From JBFKQC01 sp041627895 (GTDB taxonomy: Bacteria > Pseudomonadota > Alphaproteobacteria > Rhodobacterales > Rhodobacteraceae): a stretch of DNA of 61,607 bases. The notes under the pieces were generated by a model. The model made no database searches. It was not told the DNA's origin and worked only from the letters and a program-made list of their open reading frames with translations. This document shows positions 26,646-35,881 of this stretch, piece after piece. A program made the position numbers and the translations under genes. The stretch's first letter is position 1. Every line of letters starts with the position of its first letter. The stretch spans positions 1-61,607 of the forward strand of contig JBFKQC010000014.1 in assembly GCA_041627895.1 (NCBI GenBank), read 5' to 3'.

Positions 26646-27255
26646 GGGGCGCCCCCGGCGCCGCCGGTTCGTAAATCGCGTGCAGTCATCTGGATCACTC
26701 CGTTTTCCGGTTTCGAGGCGTTCTAGGCGGCCAATGGCGCCCTGTCGGTGACGATGTCACATTCAGGAAAGGAAATTCGGTTCCGCCCCGGAACGGCGCC
26801 GCCATCCCTGCCCCCTGCGCAACTGGCCGGCCCTCTTGAAGAGCGCGACCGCGCAGATCCGTGTCTTGACCGCAGCAGCGTTCGGCGCGCGCGGACCGGA
26901 GTCATGCGCCGCCGTGGGACGGGCGCGCCTGTGCCGGGCCGCCGAAGCGCCCCGGCGGCGACTGGCGGGGCGGGCGGACATCCGCAACGAAGGCACCGGA
27001 CGGGTTTCGGCCGGTCCACGCCCCGGCCTCGCCCGGGTGAACGGTCGAATGGACGGTGGAATGGACAGACGGATGGGCGGTCGGCATCCCGCCGTTTCCG
27101 CCCGATCCGTTCCGCAACTTGGCCCCGATTATCGGCCGTTTAACCGAATCGGCGCAGGATCGAGGGCGGTAGGGAGGGGGAAACGCAAAAACCGGGTTAA
27201 CGAAGCGTTCGCCAATATGTTGTAGTGGCTCGGTACACGATGCCCATATCCGGTA
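26646..27255. other. 610-bp region upstream of the sulfide operon
   Basis: No convincing gene. Notable are the 13-bp palindrome at 26748-26760 and a short degenerate repeat of ATGGACGG-like units at 27045-27085. The Crp/Fnr gene ends at its right border, so both its terminator and the yeeE promoter should lie here. Confidence 0.5.
26748..26760. promoter_or_regulatory. GTGAC-GAT-GTCAC palindrome, candidate Crp/Fnr-type operator
   Basis: A perfect inverted repeat with TGTGA-like half-sites about 100 bp upstream of the first sulfide-operon gene. The spacing is shorter than the classic TGTGA-N6-TCACA site, so its recognition by the neighbouring Crp/Fnr protein is a guess. Confidence 0.4.
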
Positions 27256-27918
27256 TCATGTCGTCTCGGCGAGGTTCTGCAGCGCCGCGCGATCGGCGAT
27301 CTTCACCTTGCCGCGCGACAGCCGCACCCAGCCGCGGCGCTGGAACTCTGCAAGCTGGCGCGAGATCACCTCGCGCGCGCTGCCCAGTTCCGCGGCCAGC
27401 TGCTGGTGGGTCAGCGCGACCGCCCCGGTGCCGCGGCAAAGCTGCAGCAGCCTCTGCGCCAGGCGGATGTCGAGCCGGCGGAACGCGACTTCCTCGATCA
27501 CCAGGAACAGGTCGATCAGCCGTTGCGAATAGGTCGAGAACACGAACTCGCGAAAGGTCTTCGAGGTGGCGACCAGATCGTCGAAGACCCGCCGCGGGAT
27601 CGACACGGCCCGCACCGGCGTCTCGGCGATGCCCTCGGCGGAATAGGCCTGGTGGGTCAGAAGGCAGGCAGTGGTCATCACGCAGCTTTCGCCGCCGTGG
27701 ACGCGGTACAGAACGATCTCGCGCCCGCCTTCGGAAAGATGCTGGACGCGCACCGTGCCCTCGAGCAGCAGAAGCAGGCTCTCGGGCGAGCGGCCCTGGC
27801 CGAAGACCACCGCGCCTTCGGGGAAGGCGACGAGCGTGGTCGAACCGCGCAGCGTCGCGGCCGCCTGCGGCTCCAGCGCGGCGAGCGGTGCGAACCTCCG
27901 GGTCCAGTCGAAATCCAT
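27256..27918 (-). CDS. Crp/Fnr-type regulator with a C-x5-C pair
   Basis: 220 aa: cyclic-nucleotide-binding-like domain (about 20-120), a long dimer helix, and a winged helix with LGSAREVISRQLAEFQRRG as recognition helix. It lacks the FNR N-terminal cysteine cluster but has Cys79 and Cys85 (ESCVMTTACLL) inside the sensor domain. Being upstream of the persulfide genes in the same direction suggests it senses reactive sulfur; the cysteines would be the obvious sensors. The start at 27918 precedes the conserved fold. Confidence 0.85.
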   Translation of the reverse strand: MDFDWTRRFAPLAALEPQAAATLRGSTTLVAFPEGAVVFGQGRSPESLLLLLEGTVRVQHLSEGGREIVLYRVHGGESCVMTTACLLTHQAYSAEGIAETPVRAVSIPRRVFDDLVATSKTFREFVFSTYSQRLIDLFLVIEEVAFRRLDIRLAQRLLQLCRGTGAVALTHQQLAAELGSAREVISRQLAEFQRRGWVRLSRGKVKIADRAALQNLAETT

Positions 27919-28067
27919 GGCGGGCCCTTTCGAATGCGTCCACGACCTATCTAGGCGCCCGGCGCGCGGTGCGGAACCGCCGGGGGCTGCGGCCAAATGC
28001 CTGCCGGCATGTCCGCCGCCGCCCCCTTGCCGGGCGACGCACGGGCGGTTGCATCTTCCGGCGCGCT

Positions 28068-28081
28068 GGTGTCTAGACACC
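28068..28081. promoter_or_regulatory. 14-bp palindrome in the serS promoter
   Basis: GGTGTCTAGACACC is a perfect palindrome 46 bp before the serS ATG. A weak -35-like TTGCAT (28049-28054) lies 17 bp upstream of TCTAGA, so the palindrome would overlap a -10 element and could be an operator. Confidence 0.4.
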
Positions 28082-28127
28082 GCCAACCCGGCAGCCGCCG
28101 GAGACGTGCGAACGGGGCGTTCCGACC

Positions 28128-29402
28128 ATGCTCGATCTGAAGTTCATCCGCGAGAACCCGGACAAGGTTGCCTGGGCCTGCAAGGTCAAGGGGATCGACG
28201 TCGACATCCCCGCGCTTCTGGCGCTGGACGCCGAGGTCACCGGGGCGCGGCGCGACCTGCAGGAGTTGCAGACCGAGCGCAACGCGATCTCGGCGCAATT
28301 CCCCAGGGCCGGCGCCGACGAGAAAGAGGCGCTGAAGCTGAAGAGCCGCGATATCGGCGGGCGGATATCCGAGCTTCAGGCCATGCTGGGCGACCGCGAG
28401 GCGGCGCTGCGCGAGCAGATGCTTGTGGTGCCGAACGTGCCCCATGACGGCGCGCCGATCGGGCCGGACGACGGCTCGAACGTGGTGGTCGAAACCCACG
28501 GCGCGATCCCGGAATTCGACTTCGAGATCCGCGATCACGTCGACCTGCTGGAATTGAACGGCTGGGCCGATTTCGCCGGGGCGGCACGGGTCGCGGGCTC
28601 GCGCTCCTACACGCTGAAGGGCGACATGGCGCTCTTGGAACTGGCGCTGCTGACGCTGGCGATGCAGCGGCTTCCCGCCGAGGGCTTCACGCCGATCACC
28701 GTGCCCGCGCTGGTGCGCGAAAGCGCGCTGATCGGCACCGGCCACCTGCCGGCGAGCCGCGAGGACATCTATGCGATGCCGGAGGAAGAGCTGTACCTCG
28801 CCGGCACGGCGGAGGTCGCGATCACCTCGCTGCATTCGGGCGAGATTCTCGCCGAGACCGACCTGCCCAAGCTTTACGTCGGCTTCTCGCCCTGCTTCCG
28901 CCGCGAGGCCGGGAACGCGGGGCGCGACGTGCGCGGGCTGTTGCGCGTGCACCAGTTCAACAAGGTCGAGCAATACGTGATCTGCGCCAATTCGGTCGAA
29001 ACCTCCTGGGCCTGGCACGATACCATCCTCGGCCACGCCAAGGCGCTGCTTGCCGACCTGGAATTGCCGTTCCAGGTGGTGGAATGCTCGACCGGCGACA
29101 TGGGCGCCGGCAAGTACCGGATGCACGACATCGAGACCTGGCTGCCGAGCCAGGGCAAGTACCGCGAGACGCATAGCTGCTCGAGCTTGCACGACTGGCA
29201 GGCGCGGCGCGCCGATCTGCGCTATCGCGACGCCGAGGGCAACGTGCAATACGCGCATACGCTGAACAACACGCTTCTGGCGACGCCGCGGGTCCTGGCG
29301 CAGTTCCTCGAATGCCACCAGCGCGCCGACGGCTCGGTCTACCTGCCGCCGATCCTGCGGCCGCTGATGGGCGGGCGCGAGGCGATCGGCGGGACGGGCT
29401 GA
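28128..29402 (+). CDS. serS: seryl-tRNA synthetase, divergent subfamily
   Basis: 424 aa. The N-terminal coiled-coil arm (residues about 30-100) and class II core are complete: motif 2 FRREAGNAGRDVRGLLRVHQF and motif 3 NNTLLATPRVLAQFLE. Motif 3 and the SCSSLHDWQARR stretch differ from the NGSGLAVGR and SSVSVCGDFQARR forms I recall for Rhodobacter SerRS, and the C terminus ends PLMGGREAIGGTG. It could be the only SerRS here or a second, acquired copy. Its product charges all serine tRNAs. Confidence 0.88.
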   Translation: MLDLKFIRENPDKVAWACKVKGIDVDIPALLALDAEVTGARRDLQELQTERNAISAQFPRAGADEKEALKLKSRDIGGRISELQAMLGDREAALREQMLVVPNVPHDGAPIGPDDGSNVVVETHGAIPEFDFEIRDHVDLLELNGWADFAGAARVAGSRSYTLKGDMALLELALLTLAMQRLPAEGFTPITVPALVRESALIGTGHLPASREDIYAMPEEELYLAGTAEVAITSLHSGEILAETDLPKLYVGFSPCFRREAGNAGRDVRGLLRVHQFNKVEQYVICANSVETSWAWHDTILGHAKALLADLELPFQVVECSTGDMGAGKYRMHDIETWLPSQGKYRETHSCSSLHDWQARRADLRYRDAEGNVQYAHTLNNTLLATPRVLAQFLECHQRADGSVYLPPILRPLMGGREAIGGTG

Positions 29403-29471
29403 ACGCCGCCGGATGGACTTGCCCCCGCCGCGCCCGCTAGAGATTGGGCGACGGCGAAGGGAGGTCACGCC

Positions 29472-31160
29472 ATGCCACACGATCCGGCCCCGTCGGAAAC
29501 CGCCGCCGCGGCGGTGCTCGGCACGCTGAAGTCCTGCGGCATCGACCATGTGCTGGCCAATCCGGGCACCGATTTCCCCTCGCTGATCGAGGTCTATGCC
29601 GACGCGCCCGGTGCGGCGCATCTGCCGACGCCGCTGGTGGTGCATCACGAATCCGTCGCCGTGGCGATGGCGCATGGCTATTACCTGGCCTCCGGCCGCC
29701 CCGCCGCGGTGATGGTGCATGTCAATGTCGGGCTTGCGAACTGCACGATGGGCGCGATCAACGCCGCCGCGGCAGAGGTGCCGGTCGTGCTGCTGTCGGG
29801 GCGCACGCCGGTGACAGAGACCGGGCGGCCGGGCAGCCGGATGATGCCGATCCACTGGGGCCAGGAAATGTACGACCAGGCCGCGCTGGTGCGCGAGGCG
29901 GTGAAGTGGGAGTACGAACTGCGCTATCCCGAGCAGGCCGCGACCGCCGTCGCCCGCGCGGTTTCCGCCGCCATGGCGGCGCCGCGGGGGCCGGCCTATC
30001 TGGCGCTGCCGCGCGAGGTGCTGGCCCAGAAGGTCGCGATCGCGCTGCCGGAGGCGCGCGTGCCCGACCTGCCCGGCGCGCCGCCGAACCCGGGCGCGCT
30101 GGACCGGGCCGCCGATCTGCTGGCGCGCGCCGCGAACCCGCTGATCGTCACCCAGCGCACCGCGCCGCAGGGGCACCTGGCGCGCCTGCCCGAGCTTGCC
30201 GAGCGCTTCGCGATCCCGGTCGCCGAGTTCTGGCCCACCGTCAGCGCGATGCCCACGACCCACCCGATGCATGCCGGTTTCGCGCCGGGGCCGCTTGTGG
30301 CCGGCGCCGACGTGATCCTGACCATCGGCGCGACGATGCCCTGGACCGGCGGGCCGGGCGCCGCGGGCGAGGCCAAGGTGATCGCGCTCGGCGCCGATCC
30401 GCTGGACCTGGGCACGCCCTATCGCGGCTTCCCCACCGACGTGGCGCTTGCCGCCGACCCGGCGCTGGCGCTCGACGCGCTGATCGAGGCACTGGCCCCC
30501 CGAACGGGCGAGATGAACCTGGACGCGCGCCGGGCCGCGCAGGTCGCGCGGCGTGCGGCGATGGCCGAGGCCGCCGATGCGCTGGTGGCCGCGGGCGCGG
30601 CGGGGCCGATGAACCACCATTACGTCAGCCGGGTTCTGTCGGAAGAGGCCGGGCCCGAGGCGGCGATCTTTTCCGAGCTCGGCGCCGAGGGCGAGGCGCT
30701 GACGCTGGACAACCCCGGACAGCTGTTCTGGACACCGCTTTCGGGTGGGCTGGGCTGGGGCATGCCCGCGGCACTGGGGGTCAAGCTCGCCCGCCCCGAG
30801 CGGCCGGTGATCGCGACCGTCGGCGACGGGTCCTACATTTTCGCAAATCCGACCGCGTGTCATCAGGTGGCGGCTTTGCACGGTCTCCCGATCCTGACGC
30901 TGGTCTTCAACAACGGCCGCTGGAACGCGGTCAAGCGCGCGACGCTGGCGATGTATCCCGACGGCAAGGCGGCGGCGGCCAACGAGATGCCGCTGACCGG
31001 GCTCGGCCCGGCGCCCGACTATCCCGCCATCGCCGCCGCCCACGGGGCGCACGCCGAGCGCGTCGGGGACCCGGGCGCGCTGCGCGCGGCGATCCGGCGC
31101 GCGCTGCATGCGACGCAGGTGGAAAAGCGCCAGGCGCTTCTGGAGGTGGTCGTCGCCTGA
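29472..31160 (+). CDS. TPP-dependent decarboxylase/synthase-like enzyme
   Basis: 562 aa, acetolactate synthase/benzoylformate decarboxylase family. The N-terminal PYR domain has the activating glutamate in VVHHESVAVAMAHGYY; the C-terminal PP domain has the GDGSYIF...N motif that binds Mg-TPP. It lacks the FAD-binding features of true acetolactate synthase, so a 2-oxo-acid decarboxylase or carboligase is more likely. GGGAGG precedes the start. The substrate is open; the catabolic genes downstream may be related. Confidence 0.83.
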   Translation: MPHDPAPSETAAAAVLGTLKSCGIDHVLANPGTDFPSLIEVYADAPGAAHLPTPLVVHHESVAVAMAHGYYLASGRPAAVMVHVNVGLANCTMGAINAAAAEVPVVLLSGRTPVTETGRPGSRMMPIHWGQEMYDQAALVREAVKWEYELRYPEQAATAVARAVSAAMAAPRGPAYLALPREVLAQKVAIALPEARVPDLPGAPPNPGALDRAADLLARAANPLIVTQRTAPQGHLARLPELAERFAIPVAEFWPTVSAMPTTHPMHAGFAPGPLVAGADVILTIGATMPWTGGPGAAGEAKVIALGADPLDLGTPYRGFPTDVALAADPALALDALIEALAPRTGEMNLDARRAAQVARRAAMAEAADALVAAGAAGPMNHHYVSRVLSEEAGPEAAIFSELGAEGEALTLDNPGQLFWTPLSGGLGWGMPAALGVKLARPERPVIATVGDGSYIFANPTACHQVAALHGLPILTLVFNNGRWNAVKRATLAMYPDGKAAAANEMPLTGLGPAPDYPAIAAAHGAHAERVGDPGALRAAIRRALHATQVEKRQALLEVVVA

Positions 31161-31490
31161 ACGTTCAGGGCCGTTCCAAGGGCCCTTGCAGCACAGGCGC
31201 GCCTGGCGAAGCGTTTTCGCCTCATTTCCGGTGCGGTCCGGTCATTCGGATTGCAGCGCCGAGCCGCGCCAGCGCCGGCCCGCCGGGGTGGCGCAGGACC
31301 GCCGGACCGGCGCGCTTTATGGTGCAGCCCCGCCGAACGATTGCCCTGCGCGCAACACCGCAGAAGCGCCGCCCCGAGGGGGCGGGTCGGCGCTGGCGCG
31401 GCGGCCGCCGGCCGCCATTCGCGCCCTGGCGCCGTTCGACGGTTCGCCACGGGCCAACCGCGACCCGGATCGGATCGCCGCCGCTTCCGC
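31161..31490. other. 330-bp region between convergent genes
   Basis: No gene seen. A 12-bp perfect palindrome CAAGGGCCCTTG (31177-31188) just after the TPP-enzyme stop could end transcription from the left. Confidence 0.45.
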
Positions 31491-33803
31491 CTACCCCTCC
31501 GCCCGCGCCGCCTGAAGCGCCGCCCAGATCCGCGCCGGCGTCGCCGGCATCTCGATGTCGCGCACGCCCGCCGGGGCCAGCGTGTCCAGGACCGCCGAGA
31601 TCACCGCCGGCGTCGCGCCGACGGTCCCGGCCTCGCCGGCGCCCTTGACGCCCAGGGGATTGCTCTCGGTGCCGGTCGGCAGTGTTTCCACCCGGATCGG
31701 CGGGATATCCGCCGCGCGCGGCATCGCGTAGTCCATGAAGCTGCCCGACAGCACCTGGCCCCCGGTGTCATAGACCATGTCCTCCATCAGCGCCTGGCCC
31801 ATCCCCTGCACGATACCGCCGACCATCTGGCCATCCAGCAGCATCGGGTTCAGGACCGTGCCCACGTCGTCGACCGAGACGATCGAGACGACCGCGCAGG
31901 CGCCGGTTTCCGGGTCGATCTCGACCTCGGCGATCTGGCAGCCGTTCGGGAAGGTGAAGCCTTCGAGCTTGAAATCGCCCTCGCCGGACAGCCCGAGGCC
32001 CAGTTCGGGCGGCAGGATCGGCTTGAACGACATCGCCGCCACCTCGGCCAGCGGCATCCGCCGGTCGGTGCCCGCGACCGTCAACTGCCCGGCCTCGAAC
32101 GCCACGTCCCCGGGCGCCACTTCCATCAGATGCGCGGCGATGGCGCGGGCCTTCTCGATCACCCGGTCCGCGGCCAGGCGCAGCGACCCGCCGCCGTTGA
32201 TCATCGAGCGCGAGGCGATGGTGCCGCGCCCGAAGCCCACCGCATCGGTGTCGCCCTGCACCACGCGGATCGATCCGAACGGCACGCCCAGCCAGTCGGC
32301 GACCATCTGGGCATAGACCGTCTCGTGCCCCTGGCCGTGCCCGAACGTGCCGGCCAGAACGGTGACGCCGCCGCCCGGGTCAAAGCGGATCTCGGCCGCC
32401 TCGTTGCCGAGCCCGGCGTTTTCCATGTGCAGCGCGATGCCGATGCCGCGCAGCCGCCCGCGCCCGGCCGCCTCGGCCTTGCGCGCCGCCGCATGGGCCC
32501 AGTCGCCGCGCTCGAGCGCGCGGTCCAGGACGGCGCCGTAATCGCCGGCGTCGATCGTGTAGGCCAGCGGCGTCTTCCACGGCATCTCGTCGGCGCGAAG
32601 CATGTTCAGCCGCCGCATCTCGACCCGGTCGCGCCCGGACTCGAGCGCGGCGCGGTCGATCAGCCGCTCGATCAGATAGGCGGCCTCGGGCCGCCCGGCG
32701 CCGCGATAGGGCTGGGTGGGCGAGGTGTTGGTATGGACCGCCCTGGCACGGACATGCGCCACCGGCACCCGGTAACAGCCGGTCGCCAGCGTGCAGGCGA
32801 ACATCGGCGAGACGCCGCCGCCCGGGGTCAGGAACGCGCCCGCGTTGTAGTCGCAGCGCATCGCAAGCGCGGTGATCCGGCCCCCGGCATCGAGCCCCAG
32901 TTCGGCCTCGACCACCTGGTCGCGGCCGTGATAGTCGGACAAGAGCGATTCCGCGCGCTCGGCGAACCAGCCGACCGGCGCCCGCAGCCGCCTGGCCGCC
33001 CAGGCGACCAGGATATCCTCGGGGTAGATCCCGCCCTTCATGCCGAACCCGCCGCCGACGTCGCGGGCGATCACCCGGACCGCGGTCTGCGGCAGGCCCA
33101 GCGCCGCGGCGATCTCGCCCCGCACGGTATGCGGCGCCTGGGTCGAGGCGTGCAGGATCAGCCGGCCCTCGCGCGGGTCCCACTCGGCCAGCGCGCCGCG
33201 CATTTCCAGCGCGTTGGCCGAGACGCGGTTGTTGACCAGCCGCAGCCGCGTGACGTGATGCGACGCCGCCAGCGCCGCCCGGGTCGCCGCCGCGTCGCCG
33301 AGATCGATCTCGAAGCCCAGATTACCCGGCGCCCCGTCCCAGAGCACGGGCGCGTCCGCGGCCGTTGCGGCGGCGGGCGTGGAGACGGCGGGCAACTCGT
33401 CATGCTCGACCTCGACCAGTTCCGCGGCGTCGCGCGCCACGGCCCGGGTTTCGGCCACGACGAAGGCGACGGGCTGGCCCACGTAAAGCAGCCGGTCCGT
33501 GGCCAGCGCCGGTGCGGGCCGGGTCGCGACGTTCCGGTGCATGCCCGGAAACAGCGTGTGGCAGGCCACCCCGCCAAGCCCGTCGGCGGCCTGGTCCGCC
33601 CCGGTCAGCACCGCGCGCACGCCCGGCAGGGCGCGGGCCGCGCCGGCGTCGACACCGTTCAGCCGGGCATGGGCCACCTGCGAGCGCACCACGGCGGCGT
33701 GCAGCATGCCCTTCGGCGCCACGTCCTCGACGAAAACGCCGTCGCCCTTCAGAAGCCGCGGGTCCTCGACGCGGGCAACCGATTGTCCGATCCCGAATTT
33801 CAT
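31491..33803 (-). CDS. molybdenum hydroxylase large subunit (CoxL/XdhB-like), orphan
   Basis: 770 aa, xanthine dehydrogenase family molybdopterin-binding subunit. Both halves are present: N-terminal a/b hammerhead (ARLNGVDAGAARALPGV), Moco contacts DVGGGFGMKGG, PYRGAGRPEAAY, GTFGHGQGHETV, and the catalytic-glutamate region VKGAGEAGTVGATPA. Such subunits work with an FAD and a [2Fe-2S] subunit, but neither is in this window. The active-site loop is PYRGAGRPE rather than the AYRCSFR of CO dehydrogenase, so it probably hydroxylates an aromatic or N-heterocycle. GGGGAGAGG precedes the ATG. Confidence 0.88.
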   Translation of the reverse strand: MKFGIGQSVARVEDPRLLKGDGVFVEDVAPKGMLHAAVVRSQVAHARLNGVDAGAARALPGVRAVLTGADQAADGLGGVACHTLFPGMHRNVATRPAPALATDRLLYVGQPVAFVVAETRAVARDAAELVEVEHDELPAVSTPAAATAADAPVLWDGAPGNLGFEIDLGDAAATRAALAASHHVTRLRLVNNRVSANALEMRGALAEWDPREGRLILHASTQAPHTVRGEIAAALGLPQTAVRVIARDVGGGFGMKGGIYPEDILVAWAARRLRAPVGWFAERAESLLSDYHGRDQVVEAELGLDAGGRITALAMRCDYNAGAFLTPGGGVSPMFACTLATGCYRVPVAHVRARAVHTNTSPTQPYRGAGRPEAAYLIERLIDRAALESGRDRVEMRRLNMLRADEMPWKTPLAYTIDAGDYGAVLDRALERGDWAHAAARKAEAAGRGRLRGIGIALHMENAGLGNEAAEIRFDPGGGVTVLAGTFGHGQGHETVYAQMVADWLGVPFGSIRVVQGDTDAVGFGRGTIASRSMINGGGSLRLAADRVIEKARAIAAHLMEVAPGDVAFEAGQLTVAGTDRRMPLAEVAAMSFKPILPPELGLGLSGEGDFKLEGFTFPNGCQIAEVEIDPETGACAVVSIVSVDDVGTVLNPMLLDGQMVGGIVQGMGQALMEDMVYDTGGQVLSGSFMDYAMPRAADIPPIRVETLPTGTESNPLGVKGAGEAGTVGATPAVISAVLDTLAPAGVRDIEMPATPARIWAALQAARAEG

Positions 33804-33876
33804 CGCCTCTCCCCCGGCTCGCCCTTGGCCCGAACCTAAGCGATTTCGCGCCGGATGGAAGCGGGCCGCGCCGCGG

Positions 33877-34761
33877 TCAGCCGGTGCCGCGGACCCGGGG
33901 CAGAAGCGCCGCCGCCAGCGCCCGCGCGCCCGCCGCAATGGGATTTTCGGGCGCCTCGGCCCCCGCCGCGGCGATCCGGCGCTGCCAGGGGACGGTGGCC
34001 TCGGTCATCGCGGCGGGCAGGCCCAGATCGGCGAGCGTCTTCGCCGCCTCCTCCATCTCGGCGGCGCGGCGCACGCCGTGCACCATGGCACGCTCGAAAT
34101 TGTAGGCCGCCTGCGCGTCCCAGTCGAAGCCCGGGTAGTTGTGCACCAGCGACGGCAGGATTTCGTCCGTCACGCCGGCGGCCTCGGCCGCCAGCATGAA
34201 TTCCGCGGTCAGCGCCTCGAGCCCCTTGACCAGCACCGAGCGGATCATCTTGATCGACGAGGCGCGGCCCACCGGCCCTTCGACCAGCCCGAGCGCCATC
34301 GGCAGCGCCTCGAGCCGCGGCGCCAGCGCTTCGGCATGCGGACCGCAGATCAGGCAGGGCACCAGGTTGCGCCTGGGATGCACCGGCGCCATCACCGCGA
34401 CGTCGACATAGCGCCCGCCCGCCGCCTCGACCGCGCGGGCCGCGCGTTCCTTGGAGGCCGGCGCGCAGGAATTGAGGTCCAGGAAATGCGCGCCTTCCGC
34501 CAGGTGCGGCGCGGCGGCCTCGGCGGCCGCGACCGCCTGGTCCGCGGTCACGGTCGAGAACACCAGATCGGCCCCGTCCAGCGCGGCGGCGAGCGTGTCG
34601 CGGCCCTCGACCCCCAGCGCGGCATAACGGGCGCGCATGTCGTCGCGGGTCGCCGGATCGTCGGTCTTGATGTCATAGGCCCGGATCGGGCCGTGCGCCC
34701 CGGCCCAGCCGGAGACGAAGGCCGACCCGGCCTCGCCCATGCCGATGAAGGCGATGGTCAT
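33877..34761 (-). CDS. NAD(P)-dependent dehydrogenase with DUF1932 domain
   Basis: 294 aa. The N-terminal Rossmann domain (FIGMGEAGSAFVSGW) resembles 6-phosphogluconate/3-hydroxyisobutyrate dehydrogenases; the C-terminal helical part matches DUF1932 (SSIKMIRSVLVKGLEAL, with the catalytic lysine). Its start overlaps the stop of the upstream dioxygenase gene (ATGA), so they share an operon and probably a pathway. Substrate unknown. Confidence 0.83.
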   Translation of the reverse strand: MTIAFIGMGEAGSAFVSGWAGAHGPIRAYDIKTDDPATRDDMRARYAALGVEGRDTLAAALDGADLVFSTVTADQAVAAAEAAAPHLAEGAHFLDLNSCAPASKERAARAVEAAGGRYVDVAVMAPVHPRRNLVPCLICGPHAEALAPRLEALPMALGLVEGPVGRASSIKMIRSVLVKGLEALTAEFMLAAEAAGVTDEILPSLVHNYPGFDWDAQAAYNFERAMVHGVRRAAEMEEAAKTLADLGLPAAMTEATVPWQRRIAAAGAEAPENPIAAGARALAAALLPRVRGTG

Positions 34762-35711
34762 CGCTCGACCGGCGGGGTGCCGTGGGTGTGGAAGCTTTCG
34801 ATCGTCTTCAGCCCCCAGGCCTGGCCCTTCTTGCGCTCGGTCTCGGTCCAGGTCACCGGCGTCCAGTCCGGCGCCAGGATCAGCCGCGCGCCCGCATTGG
34901 CCAGTTCGACCCGGTTGCCCGCGGGTTCCCAGACGTACAGAAAGAACGTCCCCTGGATCGCGTGCTTGTGCGGGCCGGTCTCGATATGCACGCCGTTCTC
35001 GAGGAAGATGTCGGCGGCGCGCAGGATGTCCTCGCGCTGGTCGGTGGCATAGGTGACGTGGTGCAGCCGCCCGCGGCCGCGCCCGTGTTCCTCGGTGCAG
35101 GCCAGGTCGTAGGTCTTGTTGTTCACGGTGAACCAGCAGCCGCCGAGCCTGCCGTTGTCTAGCCGGATCTGCTCGGTCACGCGCGCGCCCAGGCAGGCCT
35201 GCATGAAGTCGCGGAACACGGTCACGTCATCGGCCAGCAGGTTCAGGTGGTCCAGCCGGCGCGGACAGCAGCCGCGGCCGTGATAGCGCTGCGCGATGTT
35301 CTTCAGCGCCGGGCGCTCGGCCTCGGGCGGCTCGTAGCGGCGGGTGTCCCAGTACAGCTCGAAGGCGTGCCCGAACGGGTCCTTGAAGCGGTAGGCCCGC
35401 CCGTGGCCCAGGTCGCCCTCGACCCAGTCGCCGCCATGGCCCGCCGCCTCGATCGCCGCCACGCGGCGGTCCAGCGCCTCGGGCGACGACACGCGATAGC
35501 CGACATGCCCGACGCCGGTGGTATCTGCGGCGGTGAGCTTCAGCGTGTGGAACTCGTAGTCGTCGAAGGCCCGCAGATAGGCGCTGCCGCCGTCCTCGGC
35601 CGACAGCGTCAGACCGTAGACCCGGGTGAAGAAGTCGAGCGAGGCGTCGTAGCGGTCGGTCAGCATCTCGACATGGCCGAGATGCGCGACGTCGAAACAA
35701 GGCTCTGGCAT
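34758..35711 (-). CDS. extradiol (VOC) ring-cleavage dioxygenase
   Basis: 317 aa with two VOC modules, like catechol 2,3-dioxygenase and BphC. The likely iron ligands are His155 (RLDHLNL), His217/218 (LHHVTY) and Glu269 (NRVELA) in the C-terminal module. It would open a catechol-type ring next to the hydroxyls. GGGGAGGG precedes the ATG at 35711. The aromatic substrate is not defined by the sequence. Confidence 0.88.
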   Translation of the reverse strand: MPEPCFDVAHLGHVEMLTDRYDASLDFFTRVYGLTLSAEDGGSAYLRAFDDYEFHTLKLTAADTTGVGHVGYRVSSPEALDRRVAAIEAAGHGGDWVEGDLGHGRAYRFKDPFGHAFELYWDTRRYEPPEAERPALKNIAQRYHGRGCCPRRLDHLNLLADDVTVFRDFMQACLGARVTEQIRLDNGRLGGCWFTVNNKTYDLACTEEHGRGRGRLHHVTYATDQREDILRAADIFLENGVHIETGPHKHAIQGTFFLYVWEPAGNRVELANAGARLILAPDWTPVTWTETERKKGQAWGLKTIESFHTHGTPPVER

Positions 35712-35881
35712 TTTCCTGGGCCCTCCCCGCCCGGATCCGCGCACCGGGTTTATCCCGCCTGCGCGCCGGGTTCGCAAGCGCCGCGCCGCCGCAGCCGCCC
35801 GCACACGCGGATTTTGTTCGACCGGCGGGCGGCGGCGCCCTACCATCGCGCAGGTCCCTGCCCCATTCGGGAGACGCCGCC

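Noticed and set aside
27040..27090. Tandem ATGGACGG-like repeat as a functional element
   Set aside because: Units are short, imperfect and without regular spacing; likely chance.
27951..31109. Very long minus-strand frame over serS and the TPP enzyme
   Set aside because: Antisense to two well-identified genes, Arg/Pro/His-rich without domains.
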